From: Leptospira kobayashii
Lineage (GTDB): Bacteria; Spirochaetota; Leptospiria; Leptospirales; Leptospiraceae
DNA: 64,000 nt
Direction of reading: 5' to 3'
NCBI RefSeq assembly: GCF_003114835.2
Contig: NZ_AP025028.1
Coordinates: 866,001-930,000, forward strand
Below, piece after piece: positions 1 through 8,303 of this stretch (position 1 is the first letter of the stretch; each line of letters begins with the position of its first letter). The notes beneath the pieces were generated by a model. That model was given only the letters and a program-made list of their open reading frames with translations, did not search any database and was not told where the DNA came from. Both the position numbers and the translations under genes were made by a program.

Positions 1-1493
1 ACTTGGGAGTTTTGATTCTTTTGGTATTGGTCATAACTCCGAACATAGATAGGGAATTTATTCCGAAAGTCGATACCGGTGAATTTAAAATCGAAGTTCT
101 GAATGAGAAGGGTTCTTCTCTCGAGTCGACTACGGAACTGGTAAGGTCGATTGAATCCGCTTTGGCAAAAGAAGAATCGGTAAAACATATAGTTTCTCTT
201 GTCGGTTATAACGAAGATCAGATTTCCGTCAGATCCGGCGGAGAAATCGGTACCCACCAAGCACAGATTAGGGTTATCTTGAACTCACCTCGCAGCGAGA
301 AGACAAAAGATTTTATTTCCCGGCTTCGTAGGAAGATGCAGTTTAGAGAAGGTATCATTGTCAACTTTCAACCGGAAGAAGATATGTTGGCAAAGATTCT
401 ATCTCCCGAATCGAAGGCGATCAATTTGGAAATCGAAGGAAACGATTTATCCACTCTGAATCATATCGGAAATGTATTGAAAGCCGAATTATCGAAAATT
501 CCGGGCATCGTTGATTTGAAGACAAGTATGGAGGAGAAAAACCGCGAGTACCAGGTGGTCTTCGAAGAAGACAAGATTGCAACTTTCGGTTTAACGCATT
601 CTTATTTGGCCGGAGTGCTTAAATCCGCGATTCGAGGAACCGTCATCACTCGTTTGCGCATTGCCGACCAGGAATACGACGTAAGATTGCGGTACAAAGA
701 ATCGGATAGAAAAAACAAGGAAGATGTTCGGAATATGATGATCGAGTTGCCTTCAGGACAATTCGTACGGCTTGGACAGATAACAGAGATTAAAGAAGGG
801 AAAGGTTACGCATCCATTCTTAGGATCGGGCAATCAAGAGTCAATAAAATCAATGGAAACATAGATGGCACGAAACAAAGCACTACCATCGAAGAAATAG
901 AAGAATATTTATCCAGAGTCAAACTACCTACAGGTTACAAAGTACACTTCGGAGGGGAAAAAGAGAGCATAGAAAAATCCACAAAAGAACTTTTTTTCGC
1001 ATTTGTATTTGCAGTCGTTTTAATCTATATGCTTTTAGCGAGTCAATTTGAATCATTTATAATTCCTGCTGTCATGTTGGTTACCATACCTTCGATTTTT
1101 GTGGGTATTGTTCCCGCACTTTTGATGACCGGCCATAGTTTCAATATCAGTTCTTTTACGGGAATCATTCTTCTTGTGGGAATCGTCGTGGATAATGCCG
1201 CATTATTTTACGAATACGTGGAAATTCTCCGACCCGATTACGCCACTTTGAAAGAAACGATTGTTTCCAGCGGGCAAGTGGTCCTTCGACCGATCATTTT
1301 AAACAATGGAACTACGTTACTCGGTTTGATTCCCGTAGCATTGGAAATAGGGGAAGGTACCGAGTTCCAATCTCCGATGGCAGTAACAGTGATTAGTGGG
1401 CTAATTGCTTCCGTTGTCTTGTCATTGTTTTTGATCCCAATCGTTTTCTATAATGTAATCGCATGGCAAGAAAAAAGAAAGAAACACCATTAG
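1..1493 (+). CDS. RND efflux transporter, HAE1 type, C-terminal half (5' end outside window)
   Basis: This is the C-terminal half of an inner-membrane RND pump of the hydrophobe/amphiphile efflux type. The visible part opens in a membrane segment (TM7-like, followed by FIPKVDTGEF) and contains a periplasmic porter domain. It then has a run of membrane helices with LLASQFESFIIP, the TM10-like stretch GIVVDNAALF and the family ending RPIILNNGTTLLGLIPVAL. The frame is open at base 1, so the real start lies upstream, and the TM4 proton-relay residues cannot be checked. It overlaps the next RND gene by 31 bases, which implies co-expression and probably a joint complex. Substrate is unknown. Confidence 0.9.
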   Translation, partial: LGVLILLVLVITPNIDREFIPKVDTGEFKIEVLNEKGSSLESTTELVRSIESALAKEESVKHIVSLVGYNEDQISVRSGGEIGTHQAQIRVILNSPRSEKTKDFISRLRRKMQFREGIIVNFQPEEDMLAKILSPESKAINLEIEGNDLSTLNHIGNVLKAELSKIPGIVDLKTSMEEKNREYQVVFEEDKIATFGLTHSYLAGVLKSAIRGTVITRLRIADQEYDVRLRYKESDRKNKEDVRNMMIELPSGQFVRLGQITEIKEGKGYASILRIGQSRVNKINGNIDGTKQSTTIEEIEEYLSRVKLPTGYKVHFGGEKESIEKSTKELFFAFVFAVVLIYMLLASQFESFIIPAVMLVTIPSIFVGIVPALLMTGHSFNISSFTGIILLVGIVVDNAALFYEYVEILRPDYATLKETIVSSGQVVLRPIILNNGTTLLGLIPVALEIGEGTEFQSPMAVTVISGLIASVVLSLFLIPIVFYNVIAWQEKRKKHH

Positions 1494-4400
1494 ACCCTTT
1501 GCCTGTTTCCGCCCTTTCTCCTCCATTGGATGAAATCTCATTTACGGAGAAACACAAAGTTGGTGTTATTATGGGATTTTTCTGTCTTCTGTTGATAGGA
1601 ATATTATGCGTATCCAGATTGTCTTTATCTCTATTTCCAAATACGGTTAATCCCGGTTTAACGATCGAAACGGAATACCATGGTGTGGGCCCCGAAAAAA
1701 TAGAAGAGATCATTACAAAGCCGATTGAAGAATCGATCTCTACAATCGGAGGAATCAAACAATTATTTTCCATTTCGGAAGAAGGCAAATCCAAAGTTCA
1801 CGTTCAATTTGAATCGGATGCGGATCTGGATACAAAATCTTTGGAGATACGGGATAAAATCGAACAAGCATCCATCTACTTTCCCAGGGAAACACAGAAG
1901 CCTGTTGTTCTGCAATTTGACCCTTCTCAACAACCTGTTTTCATAATCACATTATCCAGTTCCGTTTTGAACTTAACGGATCAAAGAGACATTGCTGATC
2001 GGGAAGTCAAAAAAATCATAGAAGGCATTGCCGGTGTGAGTGAAGTGATCGTCGCAGGAGGATCACCCAGAGAGATCATCGTTGCTTGTGATCCGGAGAG
2101 ATTGAATAGCGTAGGACTTGATTTCAATCATATATTGAATTCTCTCCAAGAGAATAATATAAACGTCGCTATCGGTGATGTACTGGAAGGTTCCGAAAAA
2201 GTTCCGGTTTATTTGAAAGGACGTTTTCGGAACATAGATCAAATTAGAAACTTGCCCATTTATTCATCGAACGTTGCAGGAAGAGTCGTAAGACTGAAGG
2301 AAGTTGCGGACATTGATTATTCTTTTCGGGAGGAGGACAGTGCTTCCAGAAGAAACGGAAATGAAGTTGTTAGCATCTATGTATATCGATCGGGAACTTC
2401 CAACTTACTTGAGGTATCAGGTCAATTGAGAGAAACACTTCAAAAGTTGGGTAACCAACAAATTTCTTTTTTGATTACCTATGACCAAGCGGAGACTGTT
2501 TCCGAAACTATGGGAAGTTTTTTAATCGGCACTTTTTGCGGATTTGTATTGATTGCAATTGTTGAATATCTACTTTTCAGCAATCCTTTTTATCCTCTCG
2601 TAACATTTGTCACATTATTCGGGTCTTTTCTTTCGGGATCGATTGTAATTTATTTTTTGAATCTGGATTATAATATCATGACCGCTACCGGGTTCATTCA
2701 AAGTTTCGGTTGCTCCATACTTATGATTCACTTGATCAGGTGGAACCGTTATCAATCGGACCGATTGAACATTAACACTGAGGTTTTTGTTTCCATTCTA
2801 TTGATTGGAGGGGTATTTTTACCTCTGTTATTCGCTTCAAAAGAATACCAAACCATATACAGCGGACTGGCTATCGTCATTCTATCTACGCTAGCCTCCA
2901 CGTTTTTCATTTCGAATACGATTGTTCCGATCTTAGAAAAAAGAATCATCAAACCCGATTCGGATCATTACAAATTTGAAGTTATAGGAAAAACAATCGA
3001 AATCATTTCCGATCAGTACGGCAAAGTTCTTCATTTTCTGATCAAGGAACCCTTCAAAGTATTTATAATTTATACCAGTATCATTTTGATCGGACTTGTA
3101 TCTTATTACAAACTTTCTCAGGATTTTTTAAGTCCGATTGAGGAAAAACAATTAACGGGGCATGTCGAGTTTCCCTCCGGTACGAGCTTTACAAAAATAA
3201 ATACCACTTCAAAGAAAATCGAAGCCATCTTGTCCGAACAAAATGAAATCAAAGAAGTCAGCACAAGAGTCGACGGAGGCCAAGCATCCATTACTGTAAA
3301 ATTCAAAGACAGTATTTCCGAGATTGAAAAGTACAACAAAGAATTGGAAGATTTGATAGGTGATATAAAACCTGCATTCATATATTTTCAAGGAGCAAAC
3401 GACGAAGCACTTTTGAAAGAGGTTACCATAGATGTCATAGGTGACGATTTGTTGGAATTGGATAGAGTGACTAAGGAACTTGCCAATAATGCGGAAGAAA
3501 CAGTATCGAATGTCCGTCATGTCCTGCTCAGATACAAACCTCCGAGAGAAGAATTGCAGATCATTATCGATAAAACAAAAAGCGAATCCTTGGGTGTATC
3601 TTCCGCTATGATAGGAAGGCTTGTGCGATTCGGAATTCAAGGAGGAGTCGCTACAAAGTTCATCGATAATGAGAAAGAGTTGGATGTTCGGATACAATAC
3701 CAAAAACAATTTAGGAAAAGTTTCGATGATTTAAACCAGTATATAATTCAAACTGCCGAAGGAAGGTTGATACCGCTACCTGAAATTTCAAGATTCGTCA
3801 GATCGAAGACACCGGTCAAAATCTATCGTAAAAACAAAAGAAGAGTCCTGTCGTTTACACTTCGTATGTCGGAAACCAATTCGTCGGAATTATTATCCCA
3901 GCTGGAAAAATTAAAAAAGACGGCATTGCCTGAAAATTATCGAATCGAATATAGCGAACAGTTTGAAAGTTTGCTGAAAAACCAAGATAAAATCAACCGT
4001 CTATTGGCATTTTCCATTTTGGTTTTATTTATGATTTTGGCATCTTATTCGGAATCCTTGAAAATGCCTCTGATCTTTATGTCTTTTTTGATCATTCCCG
4101 TATCCGTTTTATTCTTGTCCGCTTCTCTATTCGGAATGTCCTTAACGATACCAATGTACATTAGTATTTTACTGATTGGATCATTGGGTATACTTCAAAC
4201 CTTTATTATCAGAAAAACTATTCTATTGAAAATAAATCCGAATGCTTATGGATCGGATATTTTCACCCATCGCGTACAGCTTGCGCACGTTTTACACGAA
4301 ACCACCGTTTCATTTATTAGAATTTGGTTTGTTGTAATCGCTTTTTATCTGCCGTTTTTACTTCTTTGGGGCACCGGGAGTTCGATACTTCGTGCGATGT

Positions 4401-4558
4401 CTTTGACCATTTTGATTTGCGGAACTGTTTCCATTCTTGTTGTCTCTCTTACATATACTTTATTTTATTACTTTTCAAAGGAAATTGCAGCTGAATTGAA
4501 AACAAATTACGCTCTTCCATTCTATCATTATATAAAAAATAAACTCCCAGGAAAATAA
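1463..4558 (+). CDS. RND efflux transporter subunit lacking the usual proton-relay residues
   Basis: At 1031 residues this has full RND length and organisation: TM1 near residues 33-52, a porter domain, a TM block near 350-500, a second porter domain and a C-terminal TM block. Seen directly: the segment aligned with TM4, where RND pumps usually carry two Asp in a VDDA-type motif, reads GFIQSFGCSILMIHL with no acidic residue. The TM10 counterpart GSLGILQTFIIRK also lacks the usual NNA-type motif. The long frame is intact, so it is not an obvious pseudogene. Inference: it is a structural or substrate-handling partner of the overlapping upstream RND subunit, as in heteromeric MdtBC-type pumps. 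The ATG start lies inside the upstream gene. Confidence 0.88.
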   Translation: MARKKKETPLDPLPVSALSPPLDEISFTEKHKVGVIMGFFCLLLIGILCVSRLSLSLFPNTVNPGLTIETEYHGVGPEKIEEIITKPIEESISTIGGIKQLFSISEEGKSKVHVQFESDADLDTKSLEIRDKIEQASIYFPRETQKPVVLQFDPSQQPVFIITLSSSVLNLTDQRDIADREVKKIIEGIAGVSEVIVAGGSPREIIVACDPERLNSVGLDFNHILNSLQENNINVAIGDVLEGSEKVPVYLKGRFRNIDQIRNLPIYSSNVAGRVVRLKEVADIDYSFREEDSASRRNGNEVVSIYVYRSGTSNLLEVSGQLRETLQKLGNQQISFLITYDQAETVSETMGSFLIGTFCGFVLIAIVEYLLFSNPFYPLVTFVTLFGSFLSGSIVIYFLNLDYNIMTATGFIQSFGCSILMIHLIRWNRYQSDRLNINTEVFVSILLIGGVFLPLLFASKEYQTIYSGLAIVILSTLASTFFISNTIVPILEKRIIKPDSDHYKFEVIGKTIEIISDQYGKVLHFLIKEPFKVFIIYTSIILIGLVSYYKLSQDFLSPIEEKQLTGHVEFPSGTSFTKINTTSKKIEAILSEQNEIKEVSTRVDGGQASITVKFKDSISEIEKYNKELEDLIGDIKPAFIYFQGANDEALLKEVTIDVIGDDLLELDRVTKELANNAEETVSNVRHVLLRYKPPREELQIIIDKTKSESLGVSSAMIGRLVRFGIQGGVATKFIDNEKELDVRIQYQKQFRKSFDDLNQYIIQTAEGRLIPLPEISRFVRSKTPVKIYRKNKRRVLSFTLRMSETNSSELLSQLEKLKKTALPENYRIEYSEQFESLLKNQDKINRLLAFSILVLFMILASYSESLKMPLIFMSFLIIPVSVLFLSASLFGMSLTIPMYISILLIGSLGILQTFIIRKTILLKINPNAYGSDIFTHRVQLAHVLHETTVSFIRIWFVVIAFYLPFLLLWGTGSSILRAMSLTILICGTVSILVVSLTYTLFYYFSKEIAAELKTNYALPFYHYIKNKLPGK

Positions 4559-4564
4559 ATCAGT

Positions 4565-5278
4565 ATGGATAAACAACTTCAATACATCAATCGTTTCTTT
4601 CAGGCTTTATTCCGACCGACCGACTATTTTCAAAATTCCAAAGAAAATCATTCGTTTATTGATTTTTTGAAAAGCAATGGCTTTAGCATTTACGCTTTAG
4701 TTCTATTTTGCCTTACGATCGTTCTTGCCGGTACCGATATATATTCCGCTTATATCGTAAATGATCTTTCCATCAGAGTTGATCCGGAAAATCAAAAAAA
4801 AATCCTACAACAATTCGGTCCTCCTCCCGCCAAGCCATCGTTAGTGTGGATCGTTTTTCAAGCCAGGCTAAGGTTTATTATTTTCTGGATTCTTTTTCCT
4901 GCGGTTTGGTCCGTCATCAGATATCTGTTTTTGAAACTGTTAAATGCTAAAAACAAAATCGGGTATTATGATTTATTTAGCCTTACATTGGCTGGTTTTT
5001 TCCCACTTTTATTTATCTCTGGGCTGGCCTCGGTTTATAATGGTTTTACTCCGTTGTCTTCTTTTTCGTTAACAACGGAAGGAATTTACAACCGGGTGAT
5101 CGTGATTGCTTCAGTATTTGCACTGACTTGGATTTGGGAAGCTTTGATTTTTACCAAAGGGATTTCGATCGTTGGCAAGGAAGAAGTAGGAAGAGGGATA
5201 ATGGTTTGGATATTTCCCTCTTTGCTGAGTTACTTTTTTATTTCTTTGTTTTTTATTTTCGCAAACTTAAATTCATAG
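4565..5278 (+). CDS. Yip1-like multi-spanning membrane protein
   Basis: A 237-residue integral membrane protein starting six bases after the RND gene, so probably in its operon. About five hydrophobic segments are visible, near residues 38-60, 95-120, 135-160, 170-190 and 205-235, separated by short loops. The opening RFFQALFRPTDYF and the overall layout resemble bacterial Yip1-domain proteins, which have no defined biochemical role. Position suggests an accessory role for the efflux system, but this rests only on neighbourhood. A generic membrane protein of unknown function is the safe reading. Confidence 0.7.
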   Translation: MDKQLQYINRFFQALFRPTDYFQNSKENHSFIDFLKSNGFSIYALVLFCLTIVLAGTDIYSAYIVNDLSIRVDPENQKKILQQFGPPPAKPSLVWIVFQARLRFIIFWILFPAVWSVIRYLFLKLLNAKNKIGYYDLFSLTLAGFFPLLFISGLASVYNGFTPLSSFSLTTEGIYNRVIVIASVFALTWIWEALIFTKGISIVGKEEVGRGIMVWIFPSLLSYFFISLFFIFANLNS

Positions 5279-5300
5279 AAAGTAAGTTTGAGATCAGTTT

Positions 5301-5885
5301 TTATTTGTGTAACTCTTTGATTTTTTGTTCTGCATCGTGGATCGCTTGTGCCATTTGACCTTTAGGGGCAATCCGGATGAAATTTTTATAACTTTTTTCG
5401 GCGGAAGCTTTGTCACCTAATCGAGTGTAAACGATACCCAGGTTGAAATTCAGTTCGGGAGTATCCAGGATTTTTTGTCCTTTCAGATAAGAGTCAACCG
5501 CCTTTTGGTGTTTCCCTTGCTTTTGATAGCATACTCCCAAATTATAATACCCGCGATAATAATCGGGAGCAATTTCCGTTGCCCTGAGGAATTGGTTAAT
5601 TGCTTCGTCCAGCTTTCCTTCGTTCAGTCTAACCACACCGATATTGTTTACATAGTCCGGTTGTTTCGGATCCAAATCATGAGCCGCTTTAAAATAACCA
5701 ACGGCCTCTTCGGGATTGGAAGCAATGAGTTCCGCACCTTTCTTGTTTAAATCTGCAGCGGTATTCAATTCCGATTTTTCCTCTTGCGCTTTTGATTCAC
5801 AACTAACTCCAAGTAAAAATATACCTAAAATTAAAAATCGTATGCATTTGTTTGCATAATTGTTTTTAGATAGCGTAGTTTTCAT
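5301..5885 (-). CDS. TPR-repeat lipoprotein
   Basis: A 194-residue protein with an N-terminal signal of about 29 residues ending in a lipobox-like LLGVSC, so it is probably lipidated and exported. The rest is tetratricopeptide repeats: segments such as AVGYFKAAHDLDPKQPDYVN, AINQFLRATEIAPDYYRGYY and AVDSYLKGQKI recur every 34 residues, with a further one near the C-terminus. TPR proteins usually act as scaffolds for complexes, and no partner can be named. Its ATG overlaps the stop of the upstream MORN gene by four bases (ATGA), indicating translational coupling. Confidence 0.85.
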   Translation of the reverse strand: MKTTLSKNNYANKCIRFLILGIFLLGVSCESKAQEEKSELNTAADLNKKGAELIASNPEEAVGYFKAAHDLDPKQPDYVNNIGVVRLNEGKLDEAINQFLRATEIAPDYYRGYYNLGVCYQKQGKHQKAVDSYLKGQKILDTPELNFNLGIVYTRLGDKASAEKSYKNFIRIAPKGQMAQAIHDAEQKIKELHK

Positions 5886-6211
5886 TTTTTTTCCTTAATC
5901 AAGTTTTTGGGCAGTAGTTTTTTGTTGTCTTGAACCAAAATACCTTCCTGCCATTTTCCATTAAATAGTATTTTCTTCTCGCCGGATAATCGTAGTCCAT
6001 ATCCGTCTTCTTTTCCATTCTTCCATTGGCCAATGTACATCTCGCCGTTCCAAAACTTTTTTGTGCCCATCCCGTTTTCGCAATTTCCGTAACATTTGGG
6101 ACGGAAATAAAAATAGGAAAGAAATGATAAAGCGAAGACTAGGCCTATGCCAAAACTTAAGGAAAGTTTTTTTGAGTTTTTTATTTTTGATAGTATCGAT
6201 TGGATTTTCAT
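5882..6211 (-). CDS. MORN-repeat membrane-anchored protein
   Basis: A 109-residue protein. One hydrophobic segment (about residues 16-36) is followed by two or three MORN-type repeats; GEMYIGQWKNGKEDGYG is the clearest, with GNCENGMGTKKFWN before and ILFNGKWQEG after. MORN repeats form beta-hairpins involved in membrane or protein contacts. It is the middle gene of a three-gene minus-strand operon, four bases from the preceding gene and overlapping the next. The anchor suggests the repeats face the periplasm. Function is unknown. Confidence 0.75.
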   Translation of the reverse strand: MKIQSILSKIKNSKKLSLSFGIGLVFALSFLSYFYFRPKCYGNCENGMGTKKFWNGEMYIGQWKNGKEDGYGLRLSGEKKILFNGKWQEGILVQDNKKLLPKNLIKEKK

Positions 6212-6215
6212 TTTC

Positions 6216-6653
6216 TTAATTTTGGAAGAGGTATAACAGTAGTTGTAAGGTAGGTACTAACAAAGCTATGTAGCCTATGATTAAAAACAACTTATAATTT
6301 TTTTTAAAGAATGAAACCAATTTTGACAGCAAACCCGTAGGAGCGCTATCATCTTCCGCTATCGGATTGACATCTACTCCAAACCATCTTTTTTGCAATT
6401 TGTCCAGGGGTGCGCCAAAAGATTTTTCAACCCGAGCTAACAAATAGTGATCCCCATCCACTATGCTCAATACGGAATGAACGCAATGATTGCAACCGTC
6501 AATATGTTTTGTTATGACCAGTGGAAGTTTTTCATGATTTAGGATTTCGTTTCTAAGATAGTCTATGTGCAAACATTGGGAAGCGATTCCTTCAGAGTTT
6601 GTTTCATTCGGTTCAGGTAAGGGTTTCAGTGAATTTGTTTGTTTTTTTGCCAT
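6216..6653 (-). CDS. small membrane protein with an anti-sigma-like HxxxCxxC segment
   Basis: The 145-residue product contains ITKHIDGCNHCVHSVL near residues 46-61, which resembles the H-x3-C-x2-C zinc motif of anti-sigma (zf-HC2) proteins. A C-terminal TM segment (about residues 121-143) is also visible. This would be a cytoplasmic metal-binding head with a membrane tail, but no sigma-factor gene lies nearby, so anti-sigma function is only a possibility. I chose ATG 6653 over the TTG 27 bases upstream because the product then begins MAKKQ. It leads the minus operon with the MORN and TPR genes. Confidence 0.6.
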   Translation of the reverse strand: MAKKQTNSLKPLPEPNETNSEGIASQCLHIDYLRNEILNHEKLPLVITKHIDGCNHCVHSVLSIVDGDHYLLARVEKSFGAPLDKLQKRWFGVDVNPIAEDDSAPTGLLSKLVSFFKKNYKLFLIIGYIALLVPTLQLLLYLFQN

Positions 6654-7317
6654 TCCCGCCAAACCTAAATTACTTGTCAAAAATAGGAAAACGCAATTTC
6701 AGCTCAATTCTTTTTTCGTTTTTTCTATTCTATGATATACCAGCTCAGATTGCGATTTGTTCCTTTCTGTAGCCGACTTACAAGCTTCTCTTACGCGGCA
6801 TTTGTTGATCGGGATGGTTCCGAAAATGTTTATGCAATCGATTATACGAATGGCGCTTTGGATTGCCGGACATTGACTGAAACACAAGATCTGTTTTCTG
6901 CGAAATACAAATGATTTTACCTGGTTAGGAAAATTCGAAGGGCAAAAAGGCGAACTTATTTGAAAAAAATTACGGAAAACCATCCTATCACTTTACAAAG
7001 GGAAGGCGATATGGTAAGTAGAACCCATTGGGTGGCGGGTCTAGTTCCCCACCCAAATCGGGCGGGGAAAAATAAACCAACCCTCATCCGAAAACCGGCC
7101 ATTCTTTCCGAACACAATTCAAGATCCAAGATCAATCCCCGCGAGAAGGATGCGTAGGGCACGAAGCGGTCGCTAGGCGACGGCCACCCCGGAGCAGCCT
7201 GGTCCCTGATTCTTTGAAATTCCTGACAAAAATCATCGGGACTCGCCCCAAAGTTTTCCTGGCACCCTTTGAAACGGACTCGACCTATGAATGATGGGGC
7301 GGAATTCTTGTGATGGA
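6654..7317. other. intergenic region with a dispersed repeat copy
   Basis: About 660 bases separate the divergent minus operon and acpS. The first half has no convincing gene. From 6940 it carries copy A of the dispersed repeat described separately. From about 7130 to 7210 comes a GC-rich, hairpin-prone stretch (for example GGTCGCTAGGCGACGGCC). Short frames on both strands lack good start signals or are partly made of repeat sequence. Confidence 0.6.
6940..7080 (+). repeat. dispersed structured intergenic repeat, copy A
   Basis: Begins with GGGCAAAAAGGCGAACTT, identical over 18 bases to copy B at 31496. After a variable spacer it has CCATTGGGTGGCGGGT (from 7025), whose TTGGGTGG can pair with CCACCCAA about 13 bases later, and it ends in a GGGCGGGG box. 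Copy C is at 52049. The order head box, hairpin, G-rich box is the same in all three. Confidence 0.7.
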
Positions 7318-7701
7318 ATGCTTTCCGTTGGCAATGACATAGTCGAAAACGACCGAATCCGGGACTTATTGGAAAAACACGGAGATCGTTTTTTGAAACG
7401 GGTATTTACGGACGGTGAAGTGGAATATTGCCACAAACACAAAGACCCGGTTCCCTATCTTGCCGGCCGGTTTGCCTGTAAGGAAGCTTTGATCAAGGCG
7501 TTGTCCCTGGATCCGGGGGAAGTCGCAGACATGAAAGAAATCGAGCTTGCGGGAACCAATTTCGGAAAAAAAACGCTGGTCATGCATGGGAAAACGGAGA
7601 AATTTTTCCAAGCAAAAGGTTTCACCCATAGTTCTGTATCGATTAGTCATGGGAGAAACCACTCGACGGCAGTGGTTGTTTTGTATAAGGAGAAATTATG
7701 A
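7318..7701 (+). CDS. acpS: holo-[acyl-carrier-protein] synthase
   Basis: Transfers 4'-phosphopantetheine from CoA to the Ser of acyl carrier protein, activating it for fatty-acid synthesis. The product starts with the family signature SVGNDIVENDRI and has the AGRFACKEALIKAL block that carries the magnesium- and CoA-binding acidic residues. It ends with SISHGRNHSTAVVV, also typical. Length (127 aa) is normal. I use the ATG at 7318 rather than 7291 because homologues begin directly at this motif. The stop overlaps the next ATG by four bases. Confidence 0.93.
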   Translation: MLSVGNDIVENDRIRDLLEKHGDRFLKRVFTDGEVEYCHKHKDPVPYLAGRFACKEALIKALSLDPGEVADMKEIELAGTNFGKKTLVMHGKTEKFFQAKGFTHSSVSISHGRNHSTAVVVLYKEKL

Positions 7702-7922
7702 TCGTTACGGAAAAGATGCATCAAGTTGTAGCACTCTACAACCAAGGACTCGCCCTTTACAAAGAAAGAAAGTTCACGGAAGCAAAAGCAACATTTCAAA
7801 AAGCATTACAAATCGAACCGGAAGACGGTCCCTCGCAATTGTATATAGAAAGATGTGATGATTATATCGCAGAACCTCCTCCTGAAGATTGGGATGGGGT
7901 TTATAATATGAAAACAAAATAA
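7698..7922 (+). CDS. 74-residue single-TPR protein ending in a cyclase-tail-like motif
   Basis: A short cytoplasmic protein with one TPR (ALYNQGLALYKERKFTEAKA onward) followed by EDGPSQLYIERC and then PPPEDWDGVYNMKTK. That ending closely resembles the C-terminal tail found after the catalytic domain of many bacterial class III nucleotide cyclases (recalled family pattern, not searched). Here it stands alone, fused to no cyclase. It is translationally coupled to acpS and 11 bases ahead of bactofilin. A role as a detached regulatory or docking module is a guess. Confidence 0.8.
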   Translation: MIVTEKMHQVVALYNQGLALYKERKFTEAKATFQKALQIEPEDGPSQLYIERCDDYIAEPPPEDWDGVYNMKTK

Positions 7923-7932
7923 CTAGAGATTT

Positions 7933-8301
7933 ATGTCCAAAAAAAATACACAACCGATTGTCACCGAACATGGAGTGATTGCTACCATCCTCGGTAAAGA
8001 AACAGCGTTTAACGGAACGTTAGCGTTTAAAAAACCATTGCAGATATCCGGAGATTTTATCGGAGAGATCATTTCCGACGGTTATTTGGTAGTCAGCGAA
8101 GGCGCCAGAGTCAAAGCGAATGTAAAAGCAGGCACCGTTGTCGTCGGCGGAACCATCATCGGAAATGTGACGGCTACGCAAAGATTGGAAATGTTATCAT
8201 CCGGAAAAGTCCAAGGAAACATTCGTACTGCAAAATTACAAATCGCAGACGGAGTGGTATTCGACGGAAACTGCGAAATGATTAGCAGCGAAGAAACTTA
8301 G
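7933..8301 (+). CDS. bactofilin family cytoskeletal protein
   Basis: Bactofilins polymerise without nucleotide into filaments that help shape cells and position cell-wall enzymes. The 122-residue product has the typical core: repeated short beta-strand units with Gly at turns, such as GTLAFKKPLQISGDFIGEI, VSEGARVKANVKAG and GTIIGNVTA, flanked by short polar tails. No TM segment is visible. It lies between the small TPR protein and a histidine kinase, with three bases to the kinase's TTG, so all are probably co-transcribed. Confidence 0.9.
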   Translation: MSKKNTQPIVTEHGVIATILGKETAFNGTLAFKKPLQISGDFIGEIISDGYLVVSEGARVKANVKAGTVVVGGTIIGNVTATQRLEMLSSGKVQGNIRTAKLQIADGVVFDGNCEMISSEET

Positions 8302-8303
8302 TC

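Noticed and set aside
6699..6983. 94-codon minus-strand frame upstream of the small membrane protein gene, with several Cys
   Set aside because: Its N-terminal part is translated from the dispersed repeat copy A, its ribosome site is poor, and an overlapping 60-codon plus-strand frame is equally likely by chance.
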